The translations under genes were made by a program, and so were the position numbers. Shown one piece after another: positions 32,155 to 44,457 of a stretch of DNA of 64,000 nucleotides. Position 1 is the first letter of the stretch. Each line of letters opens with the position of its first letter. Source of the stretch: Suillus spraguei. Its lineage: Eukaryota; Basidiomycota; Agaricomycetes; Boletales; Suillaceae. Where the stretch lies: contig JABCPU010000100.1 in assembly GCA_016800925.1 (NCBI GenBank), forward strand, positions 122,330 to 186,329, in the 5' to 3' direction. The notes below the pieces were generated by a model. That model was not told the DNA's origin. It saw only the letters and a list, made by a program, of their open reading frames with translations, and did not search any database.

Positions 32155-35100
32155 ATGAGAAAAGGCAAAGCATCGACTCAGACGGATTCGCCTCAAGAAA
32201 CCCACATAACTAGCGAAGCAACAGCTCGTGGAAGCTCGGTATGTGGTTTATCACGATCACTTAGTTCACTTCAAATCTAGTCCATATACTGACATTAATT
32301 TATCCTCTAGCCCCGACCCCGTGGCAGAGTCCGTCAGTTTCTGGGCAATGTTAAGGAAAATGTGAAACTAAGGATCTCAGTGAGTTCATAAGCATGCACA
32401 ATGGATTACGACTGAGATTGGCATAAGCGCTCGAAGAATCCAACTACATATCTCGAACCCCTCAAGATATTCGACAACGTTATCGGGAAACTCGCAGATG
32501 TATGGACCCTCTTCTGGATCAGAACCAAACTAATCTCGTTCCACAGGTACATCCATATGCAAAGATGGCACTGGGCGTTTTATCTTGTGCAGCCAAGGTA
32601 TGGTTTCCCTTTCTCTCTCCCGATCTCCCACTGTTACTCAACAATCATTCATGCAGATTATTCTGGCTCAAGGAGATCGCGACAAAGCGTTACTCAAACT
32701 TCTCAAGAAGATATCTGAAGTTTACAGCTTCATAATGCAAGACGACATGCTGAACGAAATCTCATCGATGGGCGCTATCCTTGCAAAGATTTCTCAACAG
32801 ACCCGCGAATGCGCTAATTTTATCAAAAATTATCCAGAGACCAAAAACTTTTGTGAGTTTTAACAACCCGTTGCGTGCTCTATCGTCTCAAGCTTGTATT
32901 ATCATCACAGGGACCAGACTCGGAAAGAACGTCATCTCAGAAACAACAGATACGATCCAAAAGTACAACGACGTGTTCGACAAGCTGATGGAAAACTTCC
33001 GGGACCAGGCCACTCGCGACATAGTCATATACGTCCATGACATGAGTGAGAGTTTAGACGTCCTCGTGACTTGACATATATTCACACCTTTTTAGAAGAC
33101 ACATTAGACCTCAGCGGTATGACTTATGCAGACGGCGCGGGACTAGATACTAGAAAAGAATGTCTTCAAGGGACGCGCACGGAAATCCTTTCCGAGATCA
33201 CGGACTGGGTCACCAGCACTGGGGACAACGTCCCACGCGTGCTCTGGCTATCCGGCCCTGCAGGCAAGGGCAAATCGGCTATCGCCCATACCATCACCAA
33301 GTGGTTCGAGGACGTGGGGGGGCTTGGTTCATGTTACTGTTTTGACCGCCAGCGTGGAGCAGACCGTCGCCATGATATTTTCCACGATTGCGCTCGACTT
33401 GGCTGATCATGATCCGGAGATGAGGCGGGCATTAGCAGATACCGTTAAGACCAATAACGCGCTCAAGAAGACAGCGGATATCGCCCAGCAGTGACAGAAA
33501 CTTCTAATCAATCCACTAGAGAAGTCATCTGGGAAAAGTAGGGAACCCGTCGTAATCACAATCGATGCACTGGACGAGAGCGGTGGAGTAGAGACACGAG
33601 AAGAGCTCCTCCGCATTCTAGCTGGCAAGCACTCAAACCCCGCTGTTCCCAAAATCACAGACCTCCCAGGAAATTTCCGCTTCATCGTCGCCTCTCGCGC
33701 CCTTGACGACATAAAAAATGAGTTTGACGGTCTTCAGCATATTCGACAGATATCGATGGACGATATTCCGCCAGCATTCGCAGAGCGCGACATCCATAAT
33801 TACGTATCCAAGAAGTTGGAAGGGTTAGGTTTTCAAGACAAAGAGTTTAGAGTCCTCGCTAAGAAAGCTGATGGACTTTTCGAGTGGGCGCGTCTCGCCT
33901 GCGGATACATCAAGGGGTCCCATGTTGGGCTATCCCGAAGGGAATCTTACAATGCTGTGGTGTCGCGCGATCCCACTGAGAGAACAAATATGTTGTACAG
34001 CGTGTACAGCCTCATTTTGACAGATATCATACCCGAGGATACTTCGCAGAAACTGCGTTGGACTATGCTAGCGAGGTTTCGCTCAGTGATGCGACAAATA
34101 CTAGGCACAGCCGAACCCCTTCCTTTAGCTTCCTTGAACGTCATGAGGCGCCATTTTCCAACGGGAGAGGACAATTTCGACGTGGAGCTTGTGGTCAAAA
34201 GCATGGGCTCCCTCCTCAGCGGCACCACCAGTGCAGATTCCCCAATCAGACCCCTTCACGCATCCTTCCATGATTTCTTAACAGACCAACAATCCAGTAA
34301 AGAGTTTTTCATTGACATGTCAAAGACGCAACATGACCTTGCATTCGCGTCACTTCGGGTGATGGAAGACGGTCTTCGCTTCAATATATGTGATTTCAAG
34401 TCGTCGTATCTTCCTAATAACAAAGATCCCGGGCTGCAAAAACGAGTCCAAAAATGCGTCCCCCCACATCTCTCATATTCATCTCGTTTTTGGACTTCGC
34501 ATGTACGAGCCACAGCTTTCGACAAGAAGCTTGCGAAAGAAGTCAAAATGTTCTTCGACCACGAACGGGTGTTATTCTGGCTCGAGTTACTCGGGGTCAT
34601 CAAGGCTATCGGCAATGCAGCTGCTGCACTTCCGCCCATTGCGCAGTGGCTGAAGGTGAGCACACTGCTACTAGGTGCCAGATAAAACGCTGATGCGCAA
34701 CCACAGGGCCATCCCAAATTCAAAGATGTCTCCTCGACTGCGATGGACGTACAGAGGTTCATTCAAGTGTTCGGCGGCATGATTTTACACAGCACACCGC
34801 ACCTGTATGTATCAGCACTCCCATTCTCGCCTTCCAACTCTCCGCTATCTAAAAAGTTTTCTGCACTGTTTTCGAATACTCTTCGTGTTGCATTCGGACG
34901 TGATATGAACTGGGCGGCTGCTCAGATGGTGCTCAGCGGACACACTGAACCAGTTACCTCGGTCGCGTTCTCGCCGGACGGTACTCCCATCGTCACTGGT
35001 TCAAAGGATAACACTGTTCGGCTGTGGGATGCTGCGACGGGGCAGCCAGTCGGTGAGCCCTTGCGGGGGCACACGGGTTCAGTTAACTCGGTCTCGTTCT

Positions 35101-35570
35101 CCCCTGACGGCGCTTGTATCGTCACTGGTGCAAGCGATAACACTGTTCGGCTGTGGGATGCAGCGATGAGGCTGCTATCGCAGCAGTGCGCCGCGTCGGA
35201 TCCTTCACCATTGTCAGATGACACTTGGGATAATCACTTCATTTCCTTTTCATCCAACTCCATCTACGCACTGTGCCACACTTCTGAGTTGATGAAGGGA
35301 GCATCCCACTACGACCGCAGTCCGACCCCCTTTGTCCTGAATGTTGGCAGCGGATGGGTGCTAGGGCCCAAATGTCGGCTGTTATTCTGGGTACCAGCCG
35401 CTTCTCGACACTCATTTTGGAGCCCTGGCACTACATTGGTGATACCCAGATGTCCTGAGCTTGATTTGAGCCGCATGGCACATGGACAACACTGGCAAAA
35501 GTGCCGAGAGGGGTGAGTCTCAATACTCTCTGTTCCTCACACTTATTCAAATCAACACTGCAGGCCTTAG
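32155..35570 (+). pseudogene. NACHT-WD40 NLR protein with helical N-terminal domain, frameshifted
   Basis: STAND-type receptor of the kind linked to fungal non-self recognition. Start ATG 32155; three or four introns before 33100. The N-terminal part is helical (KALLKLLKKISEVYSFI .. SQQTRECANFIKNY), like the four-helix domains of other basidiomycete NLRs, some of them MLKL-like. NACHT: Walker A LSGPAGKGKSAIA near 33250, Walker B VVITIDALDESGG near 33555, then RFIVASR and the winged region to 34650. Two WD40 repeats (34930-35165; HTEPVTSVAFSPDG and HTGSVNSVSFSPDG) and a conserved tail (WVLGPKCRLLFWV .. ELDLSRMAHG) follow. A one-base frame change at about 33350-33375 and TGA at 33492 interrupt the NACHT. 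Only two blades remain, where such proteins often carry seven or more. Confidence 0.88.
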
Positions 35571-36271
35571 TACCGATGATCACTGCAGCAGTGTATCCAT
35601 TATGGAGATTTCGCAAATGATTCAGTGATGGTTCATCCACCATCCCTTGATATCGCCACCACACATATCTCCTTACGCTCGCCACAATCATCCAATGCTT
35701 CCATTAAATTCTCCGCCTTTGCATTCTTCCACTCTTCCCGGTAACTCCTATAATATCCAAGTACCATACCACAAGCTCGCCCTCCACGTCCCAACATCAT
35801 ATCCCCCAAGGCCTTCCCACTCATCTATGTATGCACCATTCCCTCGCCACGATACCTAGCTGCAATCCATTCACCCGGCGCAGCACTCACATGCCCCCCT
35901 CCCCTTTCTTGCTTTCCGCAACCCGACCTTCAGTCCTTCCAGGTATCACATGTGACACACAGCCAATTCGATCCACCCAGAGGCCCAAAATTCCACTTAT
36001 CACGGACATGGTCACTGTATGTAGCTCACGGCCATTCTATTTAGTCCATGGTCACTTTATTGTACTCAACATTGCACTGATGTACTCTGTCACGCACGGA
36101 CCAGCTCGTTCGGATGATTACGGATTCATTATCTCAATCGACGCTCTTACTGATAGCGCTTTCCCATAACACTATCACTATGGCAGGTACTTATATGTGG
36201 CTTGGGGCTTTGTATTATTTTCCACTCCCATCCTAGTGATGCTGACTTTGTGACTGACAAGGCATGAAATC
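35571..36271. other. Downstream flank of the NLR, no gene
   Basis: About 700 C/A-rich bases without a supportable ORF, repeat or motif. Confidence 0.4.
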
Positions 36272-36463
36272 TTAAGACCTAAGGGTAGGGTCCAATCCGC
36301 TGGCCATTTGCTTGCCGTCGGGAAAATAGGAAATAGACGAAATAGGATCGTCCTCGGCATCAAGCAATAATTTATGTCCCTCTAAGATCATGACTGGTTT
36401 CAGAGTTGATTTGTTTACACTGGGCTGCGTCGAGCTGGAAGCCATAACAGCTGTATTCGCCAA
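36272..36463 (-). pseudogene. N-terminal fragment of a WD40-kinase gene
   Basis: 63 codons ending in a stop. After a Ser/Thr-rich start it reads LKPVMILEGHK .. ISSISYFPDGKQMASG, matching the first WD40 blade of genes B (LTMKGHEQRIRSICYFPDGKRM) and C. It breaks off after one blade. Orientation and order fit it being the displaced 5' end of gene A, with the NLR in between, but it may be an independent relic. Confidence 0.6.
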
Positions 36464-36714
36464 GCAGATTACAAAGTATATCGGTTAATGGGTGTGTTCG
36501 GTGTCTTGTAATAAGAGGCTAACGAGGGCGGGAGAAATGGTCTACAGGAACAAGGTACGATCTCAGTCTCTCTCGAAGAACTCTATTAACATGCGTAATA
36601 CCTATAGGAACAAGGTACACTATTGCTTTCGTCAGTTAACGCTGACGGTACGAAAATCTTGAAGCACTGGCAAAGATTCGAGCGAATCTTCGTTACCATA
36701 CTCACCAGAAGGCT

Positions 36715-37119
36715 GTGGCTAATGGAAAGCCAACTCGTCGACGTCATGCGCACATGCATACTGGTGCCCAGCCAGGAATTAATGTCGAAATAGCTGCTGA
36801 TCTAGAAGCCAATTTTGCATGGGCACCACCGCTCGCACCTCAGACTCAGAACGTCGATGATGATCTTGCAGGTCCTGAATCAATATCACTCGATGAGATT
36901 GATGCAGCATTTGCCCTGCTGGAACACGAAAAAGAATCCATGGAACGAGTACTGATTGACGGATTGGATGAAGTGTCGGAAGGTCAGGTTTACGATTTTG
37001 CGGAGTTGGAGTGTGTTGACCAAGGTCTTCTACCAAAATCTGTTGATGACGAGATCATAGTAGTTGATCATAGCGCAAAAGACGAACGGTGGGATGTGGA
37101 CACACTGATGCTCTTCTGA
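36715..37119 (+). CDS. Acidic ORF of unknown function
   Basis: Not recognised. The frame is open from about 36655 to TGA 37117-37119; the first ATG choice is unclear (36715 is GTG). It reads basic at first (KPTRRRHAHMHTG), then becomes strongly acidic, with an amphipathic stretch DEIDAAFALLEHEKESME. No signal peptide or membrane helix. It lies just before the Helitron. It may be a fragment of a transposase-associated protein or chance coding potential. Confidence 0.35.
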   Translation: MANGKPTRRRHAHMHTGAQPGINVEIAADLEANFAWAPPLAPQTQNVDDDLAGPESISLDEIDAAFALLEHEKESMERVLIDGLDEVSEGQVYDFAELECVDQGLLPKSVDDEIIVVDHSAKDERWDVDTLMLF

Positions 37120-38680
37120 TGGTGATTCTTAGTGACGCTTACCATACATTGTCATATACATAGCTTTGTAGCACTTTGAGAATTTTGCCAGGTGGCAGAA
37201 ATGGCGATTCTGCCACTTCTGCCGGCACAACCGGCACAATTAGTCGCAAACAATTCTGCCCCCAGCACTACATATATCTATAAAGTATAAAGTAATAAAG
37301 TAAGGGGGGAAAGGTGGGAATGTCCTCGCTAGCTCACATGGCTTTCGCTTAGGAACGCTTAGCTCGGAATGGAAATTTCTCGCGTGGTTTTTTCGAGTGC
37401 CGACTCACTGTTGTCCCATTGTATGATTGCGTGATTGCGTGATGCGTGATTGCGTGATTTGGTCACGTGACTGCGCAGCTTATGCGCTGTGGTTCCCTAG
37501 ATATACCCTCGAGCTCCAATCTTCGTTTCCTCTTTTCCCCCACCACTGCTCCCTCTGTCACATCTTGAGAAAGTAATACTTTCTCAACATACACAACTTC
37601 TGTTTTTTTTCTGCTTTACTTTGGTATATATATCTTTCACTGTTCTTGATTCCTGTAAGCCTATATAGTGTACATATTGAAAGTATGATAAAAATTAATG
37701 ATTATGTAATCAGATATCAGGCATTTTCGCTTTTTGACGTGTTTTTGGACCCTTTGGACCCCCCTGGACCTGGACCTGGACCTGGACTGGCCGTATCTTG
37801 GAGTTTGAAGCATTGTGAGTGTGATTGTTGTTTGTTACTGGCCCTGTATTCCATCTGGACTCGCGAACTCCTGTCGATTCAAGACGAACGTGTAACCAAG
37901 TCCTACTTCCCTGGCCATCTGTTCTTGCAGGTGTTCGCTGGTTGTTTCTGGACCTCTGGGTATACTACAGTGTAGAGATTTTGGATTGGCGGGGCACTTT
38001 TCTGTGCTAAGTTGGTCTGCTTGCAGCCTTCTTACAGTTGCCATCCTATCCTTCGGGATAATTTCTCGGACAGCTTTCAGCTGTTCTTAGCACTGTCATA
38101 CGTCGAACTTCCAGGGTATTAGCTCATCCTGGAAACTGCTGGTACTTCTTCAGTCACTCTCGGTGATATTTGTTTGGATCTTTGGTATGTGATATTTTGC
38201 TATATATATATATAATATGATGGCTTATCTTTGATATAGTGGAACTACAACTGTTGGAAGTTTAGCTCTCTTCTCCCTTTGTTTTGAATATCTTCTCCAA
38301 TGTATGTAGTTATCATCATATATTTATTTTGACTAATATTTATTCTTAATAGGAATCCCTCCACTCCTCCTACCTCTCCTCAGCGGGCACAGGCTGCTGC
38401 ACGTCAGGCTGAGAGAAATCAGCGAAATATTGGCTCCCCTCCTGCACGTCGCCACCCTGCTCCTATAGCTCAACCATTAGAAAATGCTGCTCAAATGGTA
38501 AGAATTAATTTTCAAATTTTCTTGAGACATATTCTGATTTGTTCATAGAATATTCCTCAGATCTTGGGAAATTTGAACCATGGTCCTGTTCCCATGCAAA
38601 GGTTTCCTAATATGCCACGTCATGTTATTGAACATCATGAGGCTCAACGCAGGTGGCGTCTACACCACCCACCACCACCA

Positions 38681-38796
38681 CCTGTTGCTGTTCCAGCCTT
38701 AGGACCTCCCTTTGGTCAACCTGTTGCTGCTCCAGCCTTAGGTCCTCCCTTTGGCCAACCAGTCCCTGCTCCAGCCTTAGGGCTACCCTTTGGTTA
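38681..38796 (+). repeat. 39-base in-frame minisatellite, three units
   Basis: Three units at 38681, 38720 and 38759 encode PVAxPALGxPFGQ thirteen-residue repeats in the Rep-Hel N-terminal region. Confidence 0.85.
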
Positions 38797-38936
38797 TATT
38801 CCTCCACCTGCTGCACTTCAGACTGAGTATGAACGTCGGATGGCAAATGTTGCTACAGCCACAATGAACAGTCATGAAGCACGTTGTGCTGCAAGGAAAA
38901 GGCGTAATAATCCTCAACAACAACCAGCACCAATAC

Positions 38937-39150
38937 CTCCTGCTCCTGCCCCTGCCCCTGCCCCTGCCCCTGCCCTGCCCCTGCCCCTGCCCCTGCCCTG
39001 CCCCTGCCCCTGCCCCTGCCCCTGCCCCTGCCCCTGCCCCTGCCCCTGCCCCTGCCCCTGCTCCTGCTCCTGCTCCTGTCCTGCTCCTGCCCTGCCCCTG
39101 CCCCTGCCCCTGCCCCTGCTCTTGCTCCTGCTCCTGCTCCTGCCCTTGGA
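38937..39150 (+). repeat. CCTGCC/CCTGCT hexanucleotide tract coding for Ala-Pro repeats
   Basis: About 35 hexamers. Read in frame they encode (Pro-Ala)n. Four units have lost one base (near 38974, 38996, 39076 and 39092), which together move the frame by one. Confidence 0.85.
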
Positions 39151-42100
39151 CAGGCTCAGAATGACTTGGCACTCTTTCATATGCTGCAGCAGCAAGCTGC
39201 ACAGGGACACAACATACAGCAGCAGCTAGCTAAGATAGTTGCTAGACATGCTGAAGATGCTCACCGTGAACAGCAGCAGGAAGAGGAAGCTGAACAGATG
39301 AATAGACAGAACTATGACCATTATATGCATGGTCCTATTCACTATGAGGGTGCAGTTGGTCCTCACAATTTCAACAATCTCCTTCAACACTTTGTACCAC
39401 ATCCTACACCACCTTTGCCTGTACCACCTCAACCAGATTATCAAGAATTTAATAATCTGTTTCAGCATCATTTCCAGCAGGAGGAAGATAGACAAGCACA
39501 GGAGGAATTACATCAGCAGGAGATCCAGCAGCAATTGCAGCAGCAGGAAGATAGACAATCTCAGGCTACTATACAAGCAGGTCAACAGGAGGAAGCCCGT
39601 CATAACCGTGAGCAGCAAAGAGTTCATGAGCAGCAGGAGCGTCTTGAGGAGGCACTACATGAATATAATGACCCAATATCTCAAGAGCAACATGCAGATG
39701 ATGAAGAGAGAAGGAGAATCCAGCAGCAGGAACAACACCAGGAGCATGAAGCAGAGGATAACCAGCATATCAATCAGGTCATTCCTATTCCTGATGGAGC
39801 TCAACCATATACAGAACCAGCCAACCGTCATACTCTTGGTCCCCTTAATGTGGAGTGTCCCAAATGTCATGCACTTCACTTTGCATGTGAAAGACTCTCC
39901 AACTCCTCTTTGCAAAACCCTCGCTTTGGTATGTGCTGCTTGCAGGGCCAAGTCAGCCTTCCCCCATTTCCAGCATGGCCACCTGAGCTGGAGCAGGCAT
40001 ATAGAGACAGAACATTTGTGTCAAAAATTCGCCAATACAACAGCGCTCTTGCATTTACCTCTGTTGGTGTCAACATTGAGGATCGTGCTATTCAAAGATC
40101 TGGCCCAAATGCTTTTCGTATCCATGGCTCTCTCCATCACCTCATGGGCAGTCTTCTACCTCCAGAGGGTGTCCAGCCTTCATATGCACAACTTTATATA
40201 TATGACTCTGAAGAAGCCACCAACATCCGCACCACCCGTCCTGGAAATGAAGGTCTTGATCGTCAGATTCTCAGAGATCTGCATGACATGTTGCATCGAA
40301 AACACCCCTATGCTGCTGTCTACAAGCAAGCCTATCAAATCATGCAAGAGAAGCCTCCAGAGGAGCAGACAGATGTTTCTGTGCGTATTCACTTCCTGCC
40401 AGGCACAGATGGTCGAAGATACAACCTTCCCACTGCCAATGAAATTGCTGCAGCTCTTCCTGGAGATGGATCTGAGGAGGTGTCTCATGAACGTGACATC
40501 ATTTTATATTATCAAAATGGTCGACTTAGGCGCATCAGTCAACTCAACCATGCATATGCCTGTCTTCATTATGTCCTTCTCTTTCCTAATGGAGAGGATG
40601 GCTGGGACCTCTACATTGATATGATCATTCCTCAGGGTGGACGTGCACGTGCAAAAAAAGTGACTCAGCTGCTGTATTATGCCTTTCGTCTTCATCCCCG
40701 CCCAGCTCGCATTGACCACAACAACATCTTTCGTGGTGGAAGGCTGTTCCAGCAGTATGTTGTTGATGCTTGGGCTTCCATTGAGCAGAGCAGACTCAAC
40801 TGGATAAGAAACAACCAGAAGAAGATCAGGGCTGACTGCTACCAAGGCCTCACAGACAATATTCTCAATGATGGAGTGGGCAATTTGGCTGAGACAGGTC
40901 GTGCTATAATCCTTCCCTCCTCTCATTCTGGAAGCCCTCGCTATATGCAGCAGCTACTGCAGGACTCCTTGGCCATCTGCCGTGCCTGCAAGAAACCTGA
41001 TCTCTTCCTGACAATGACTGCCAATGGAAGCTGGCCTGAGATTACTGAGAATCTCCTTCCAGGTAAAGTGACATACTGATGCATCATTATGACTTGATTC
41101 TGACAAGTTTTCTAATGTAGGTCAAACTGCTGTGGACCGTCCAGACTTGGTGGCTCGCGTATTCTATCAAAAGCAGCAGGCTCTGCTGAAGAAAGTTCGC
41201 AATGGCTACTATGGCAAGGTTGCAGGATTGGTGTACACCATTGAATATCAAAAGCGTGGTCTGCCTCACATGCACCTTCTCATCTTCCTGGATCCAGACC
41301 ACAAGATTCGCACTGTGGAACAAATAGACTCCTTCATCTCTGCCCAGATCCCTGACAGAAATGTCCATCCCCAGCTCTATGAGGCTGTGGAGAAATACAT
41401 GCTTCATGGCCCCTGCTCTCCAGAACGTTGCTTGGAGAATGGACGTTGCAAAAAGCACTTTCCAAAGTCTTTCTGTGCCCAGACATTGATGAAGGAGGAT
41501 GGCTATCCAGAGTATGCAAGACCTGACAATGGTCGCACTGTCCAGAAGAATAACACTGTCTTCACCAACAAAGATGTTGTTCCTCACCCTCCACAACTCC
41601 TGGTGGAATTCAACTGCCACATCAATCTTGAAGTCTGTGCTTCCATCAAGTCTGTGAAATACATCCACAAGTACATCTACAAGGGAAATGACCGTGCCAC
41701 TTTGGAGATGCCAGGACAGTGGATGAGGTCAAAACCTACCTTGACTCTAGATACATCAGCTCCACTGAGGCTGCATGGCACATCTTTGAGTTTGGAATGC
41801 ACCTTGAATGGCCCTCTGTCTACCGTCTGCCAGTCCACCTTCCAAATGAACACATGGTGTTCTATGATCCTGAGGATGATGCCCAGGATGTTCTTGAGCG
41901 TGCAGCAACCAAGGAGACTTGCCTTACTGGATGGTTCAAAGCCAATGCCAACAATGTCTTGGTGGCAGCTGGAGCCCATGACCACCTCTACCAGGACTTC
42001 CCCTCAAAATTGTATGGAACAAGACCGCATGGAAGGTACGACAACGTGGAATGGCCATTGGAAGGATGTACTCTGCTGCACCTGGATCTGGAGAGCGCTT

Positions 42101-44215
42101 CTACCTGAGATTGCTTCTGACTGTAGTAAAAGGTATGATGCTCATGTCAATTTTTATCAATCAAACTCACCATGTATTCAAGGGGCCACCTCCTATGAGA
42201 ACCTTCGAACAGTTGATGGTGTTTTATATGACACTTTCAAGGAGGCATGTCGATGTAGGGGTCTGCTTGAGGATGACAATGAATGGATCCAGTGCTTGCA
42301 GGATGCCTCTCACATGAGCACTGGACATGGCATGCGCAATCTCTTTGCCATCATCCTCATCCACTGCAACCCTACAGACCCCAGTGATCTTTGGAACCAA
42401 TTCAAGGACAATCTCTGTGATGATCTGCGTCACCACCTGTCTCATGCCCCATTCAACATTGCCAACCCCACAAATGAAGAGGTCTATGACTATGGTCTCT
42501 ATCTCATTGATGGAAAGCTTCGCAAAAATGGAAAGTCTTTGCAAGTGATTCCTCAGATGCCTACACCTCAAATGGCAGCAAGATGGGGGGTCATGCAGGG
42601 AAATCAGCTCATTGCTGAGCAGCTCCAGTATAACCAGGAGGAGCTCCAGCAGATGGTGGATCCAGGAGTGCTTTCTCTCAATCAGGAGCAGAGGACAGTC
42701 TTTGATGCAGTGGTCAATGATGCCATGCAAAGAAATGAGCAGACACCTGGACATGCATTCTTTGTCCACAGTGCAGGTGGATGTGGCAAGACATATCTCT
42801 GCAAGCTCATTGCCTCAAAACTCCGTGCTGAAGGCAAGATTGTCCTGTGTGTGGCTTCCTCTGGAATTGCTTCTCTCCTCCTGCCAGGTGGACGTACAGC
42901 TCATTCGCGATTCAAGATTCCAATCCCCATCAATGAAGACAGCTCCTGCAACATCAAGAAAGGAGATGTTGTGCATGAGCTTCTGAAGGCCACCTCCCTC
43001 ATCATCTGCGATGAAATTCCAATGCTACACCGTCACAATCTGGAATGCCTTGACCGCTCATTGCGCGACCTTCTCAATGTTGATGCTGATTTTGGAGGAT
43101 TATCCATACTCTTTGGAGGAGACTTCAGACAGACTCTACCAGTGGTGGCTCATGGATCCAGAGAGCAGATAGTGGGTGCTACCTTCTGCAGATCTCGCAT
43201 TTGGCCAAGGCTTCAGATCTTCCATCTCAAGACAAACATGCGCCTTGGTCAAGACCCTGCCTCTGATGAATTTGCCAAGTGGCTTCTGGAGATTGGAGCT
43301 GGAAAGAACACACATGCTGATGGAACAGTTGTCCTTCCAATTCGTATGCGCTGTGCCAACAATAATGTCCAGTCACTCATCAATGCCCTCTACTCTCCTA
43401 TCCTGCTTCCTGACCATCCTCCTGTGAATGATTCCTTCTTCCTGGAACGTACCATCCTCTCTGCAAAGAACACTGATGTGGATGAAATCAATGCCAACAT
43501 TCTTGAATTATTCCCTGGAGAAAAAGCAGTGTTCACCAGTGCAGACTCAGTTGCTGAGAGGGAATATGACTATATCCCTCATGAGTTCCTTCACACTCTG
43601 ACACCATCAGGGTTCCCTTTGCACAAATTGGAACTCAAAGTGGGTGTTCCTCTGATGCTGTTGCGCAACTTGGATCCCACCAATGGCCTCTACAATGGAA
43701 CCAGGATGATCCTCCTGTCTTGGACCACACATGTGCTCAAATGTCGGATTCTCAAGGATGGAGTTGATGAAGCCCAGCAAGACAATCAGGACACAGTGCT
43801 GATCCCCAGGATGACTCTGGATGCCACTGCTGAAGACAACCCAATTCCTCTAAAGCGTCGACAATTTCCTGTCCGTCTTGCATTTGCTATGACAATCAAC
43901 AAGGCTCAAGGTCAAAGTGTGAAGTGGGTTGGACTGGATTTGAGAACTCCTGTGTTCAGTCATGGACAGCTGTATGTGGCATTGTCCAGGTGCACTCACC
44001 CAGAGAGAGTGTGTGCTATCTTTCCAGAGCATGAAGAAGGGTCAAAGACGACCAATGTGGTGTATACAGAAGTGCTGAGAGGACTTGGAGATCAGATTGA
44101 GAATTGATTGATGTAGTTTTATGTAAAGTGATATGTAGTGTACTTTTAGTCTTGCTGAAATGGTGGTGAAATGTACATGTTTGTTTGAAGATTTACTATG
44201 ATTATCAGGATGAAG

Positions 44216-44457
44216 CCAAGGCCAGAAAGCCAAAAAGAGTGCGAAGCACTCTTTTTGGCTTTCTGTGCCTTGGGCAAAAGACAATTATTGGGATGAAGCC
44301 AAGGCCAGGAAGGCAAAAAGAGTGCGAAGCACTCTTTTTGCCTTCCTGTGCCTTGGGCAAAGTGAATTATTAGGATGAAGCCTTGGACAGGAAGCAAAAG
44401 GAGTGCGAAGCACTCCTTTTGCTTCCTGTGCCGAAGGCACAACGGGTGGTGGACTCG
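44216..44457 (+). repeat. Three tandem long hairpins at the Helitron 3' end
   Basis: Hairpins at 44216-44273, 44299-44356 and 44388-44428, each with AGTGC-GAA-GCACT at the tip and stems of about 20 to 27 pairs (for example GGCAAAAAGAGTGC paired with its complement). Units of about 85 bases repeat with ATTAT(T/C)xGGATGAAGCC between them. Copies 2 and 3 carry two such hairpins each, and copy 3 also keeps a half hairpin near 46440. Confidence 0.88.

Larger units (their letters stand above)
38352..44107 (+). pseudogene. Helitron replication initiator-helicase (Rep-Hel)
   Basis: HUH endonuclease plus Pif1/RecD-like helicase that moves the element. A Pro/Ala- and Gln-rich N-terminal part lies at 38352-39800. 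Next comes a Cys-containing helitron N-terminal region with CPKCHALHFACE near 39860, then the helitron-like domain (HPRPARIDHNNIFRGGRLFQQY). HUH motif PHMHLLIFL lies near 41265-41290 and the double-Tyr region KYIHKYIYKG near 41660. The helicase has Walker A AGGCGKTYLCKL near 42775, ICDEIPML near 43005, GGDFRQTLPV near 43120, and LAFAMTINKAQGQS and LYVALSRC at the end. Introns at 41063-41120 and 42133-42182 join exactly in frame. Frame breaks occur in the (CCTGCC)n tract, near 41705 and near 42000. All catalytic motifs persist, so decay is recent. Confidence 0.92.
37277..44457 (+). mobile_element. Helitron copy 1, with Rep-helicase gene
   Basis: Rolling-circle transposon of about 7.2 kb. The 5' end is TCTATAAAGTA; the same TCTATAAAGTAAGGGGGG start is found at 44458 and 45535. 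The 3' end is GGTGGTGGACTCG after a tract of three hairpins. The base before the 5' end is A and the base after the last copy is T, which fits insertion between A and T. The 3' end reads CTCG rather than the usual CTRR. Copies 2 and 3 follow head-to-tail without spacer. Confidence 0.88.

Noticed and set aside
39314..40624. Forward 436-codon frame inside the Helitron Rep gene
   Set aside because: It overlaps the true Rep-Hel frame in another phase; its protein has no domain, while the overlapping frame carries the helitron-like domain.
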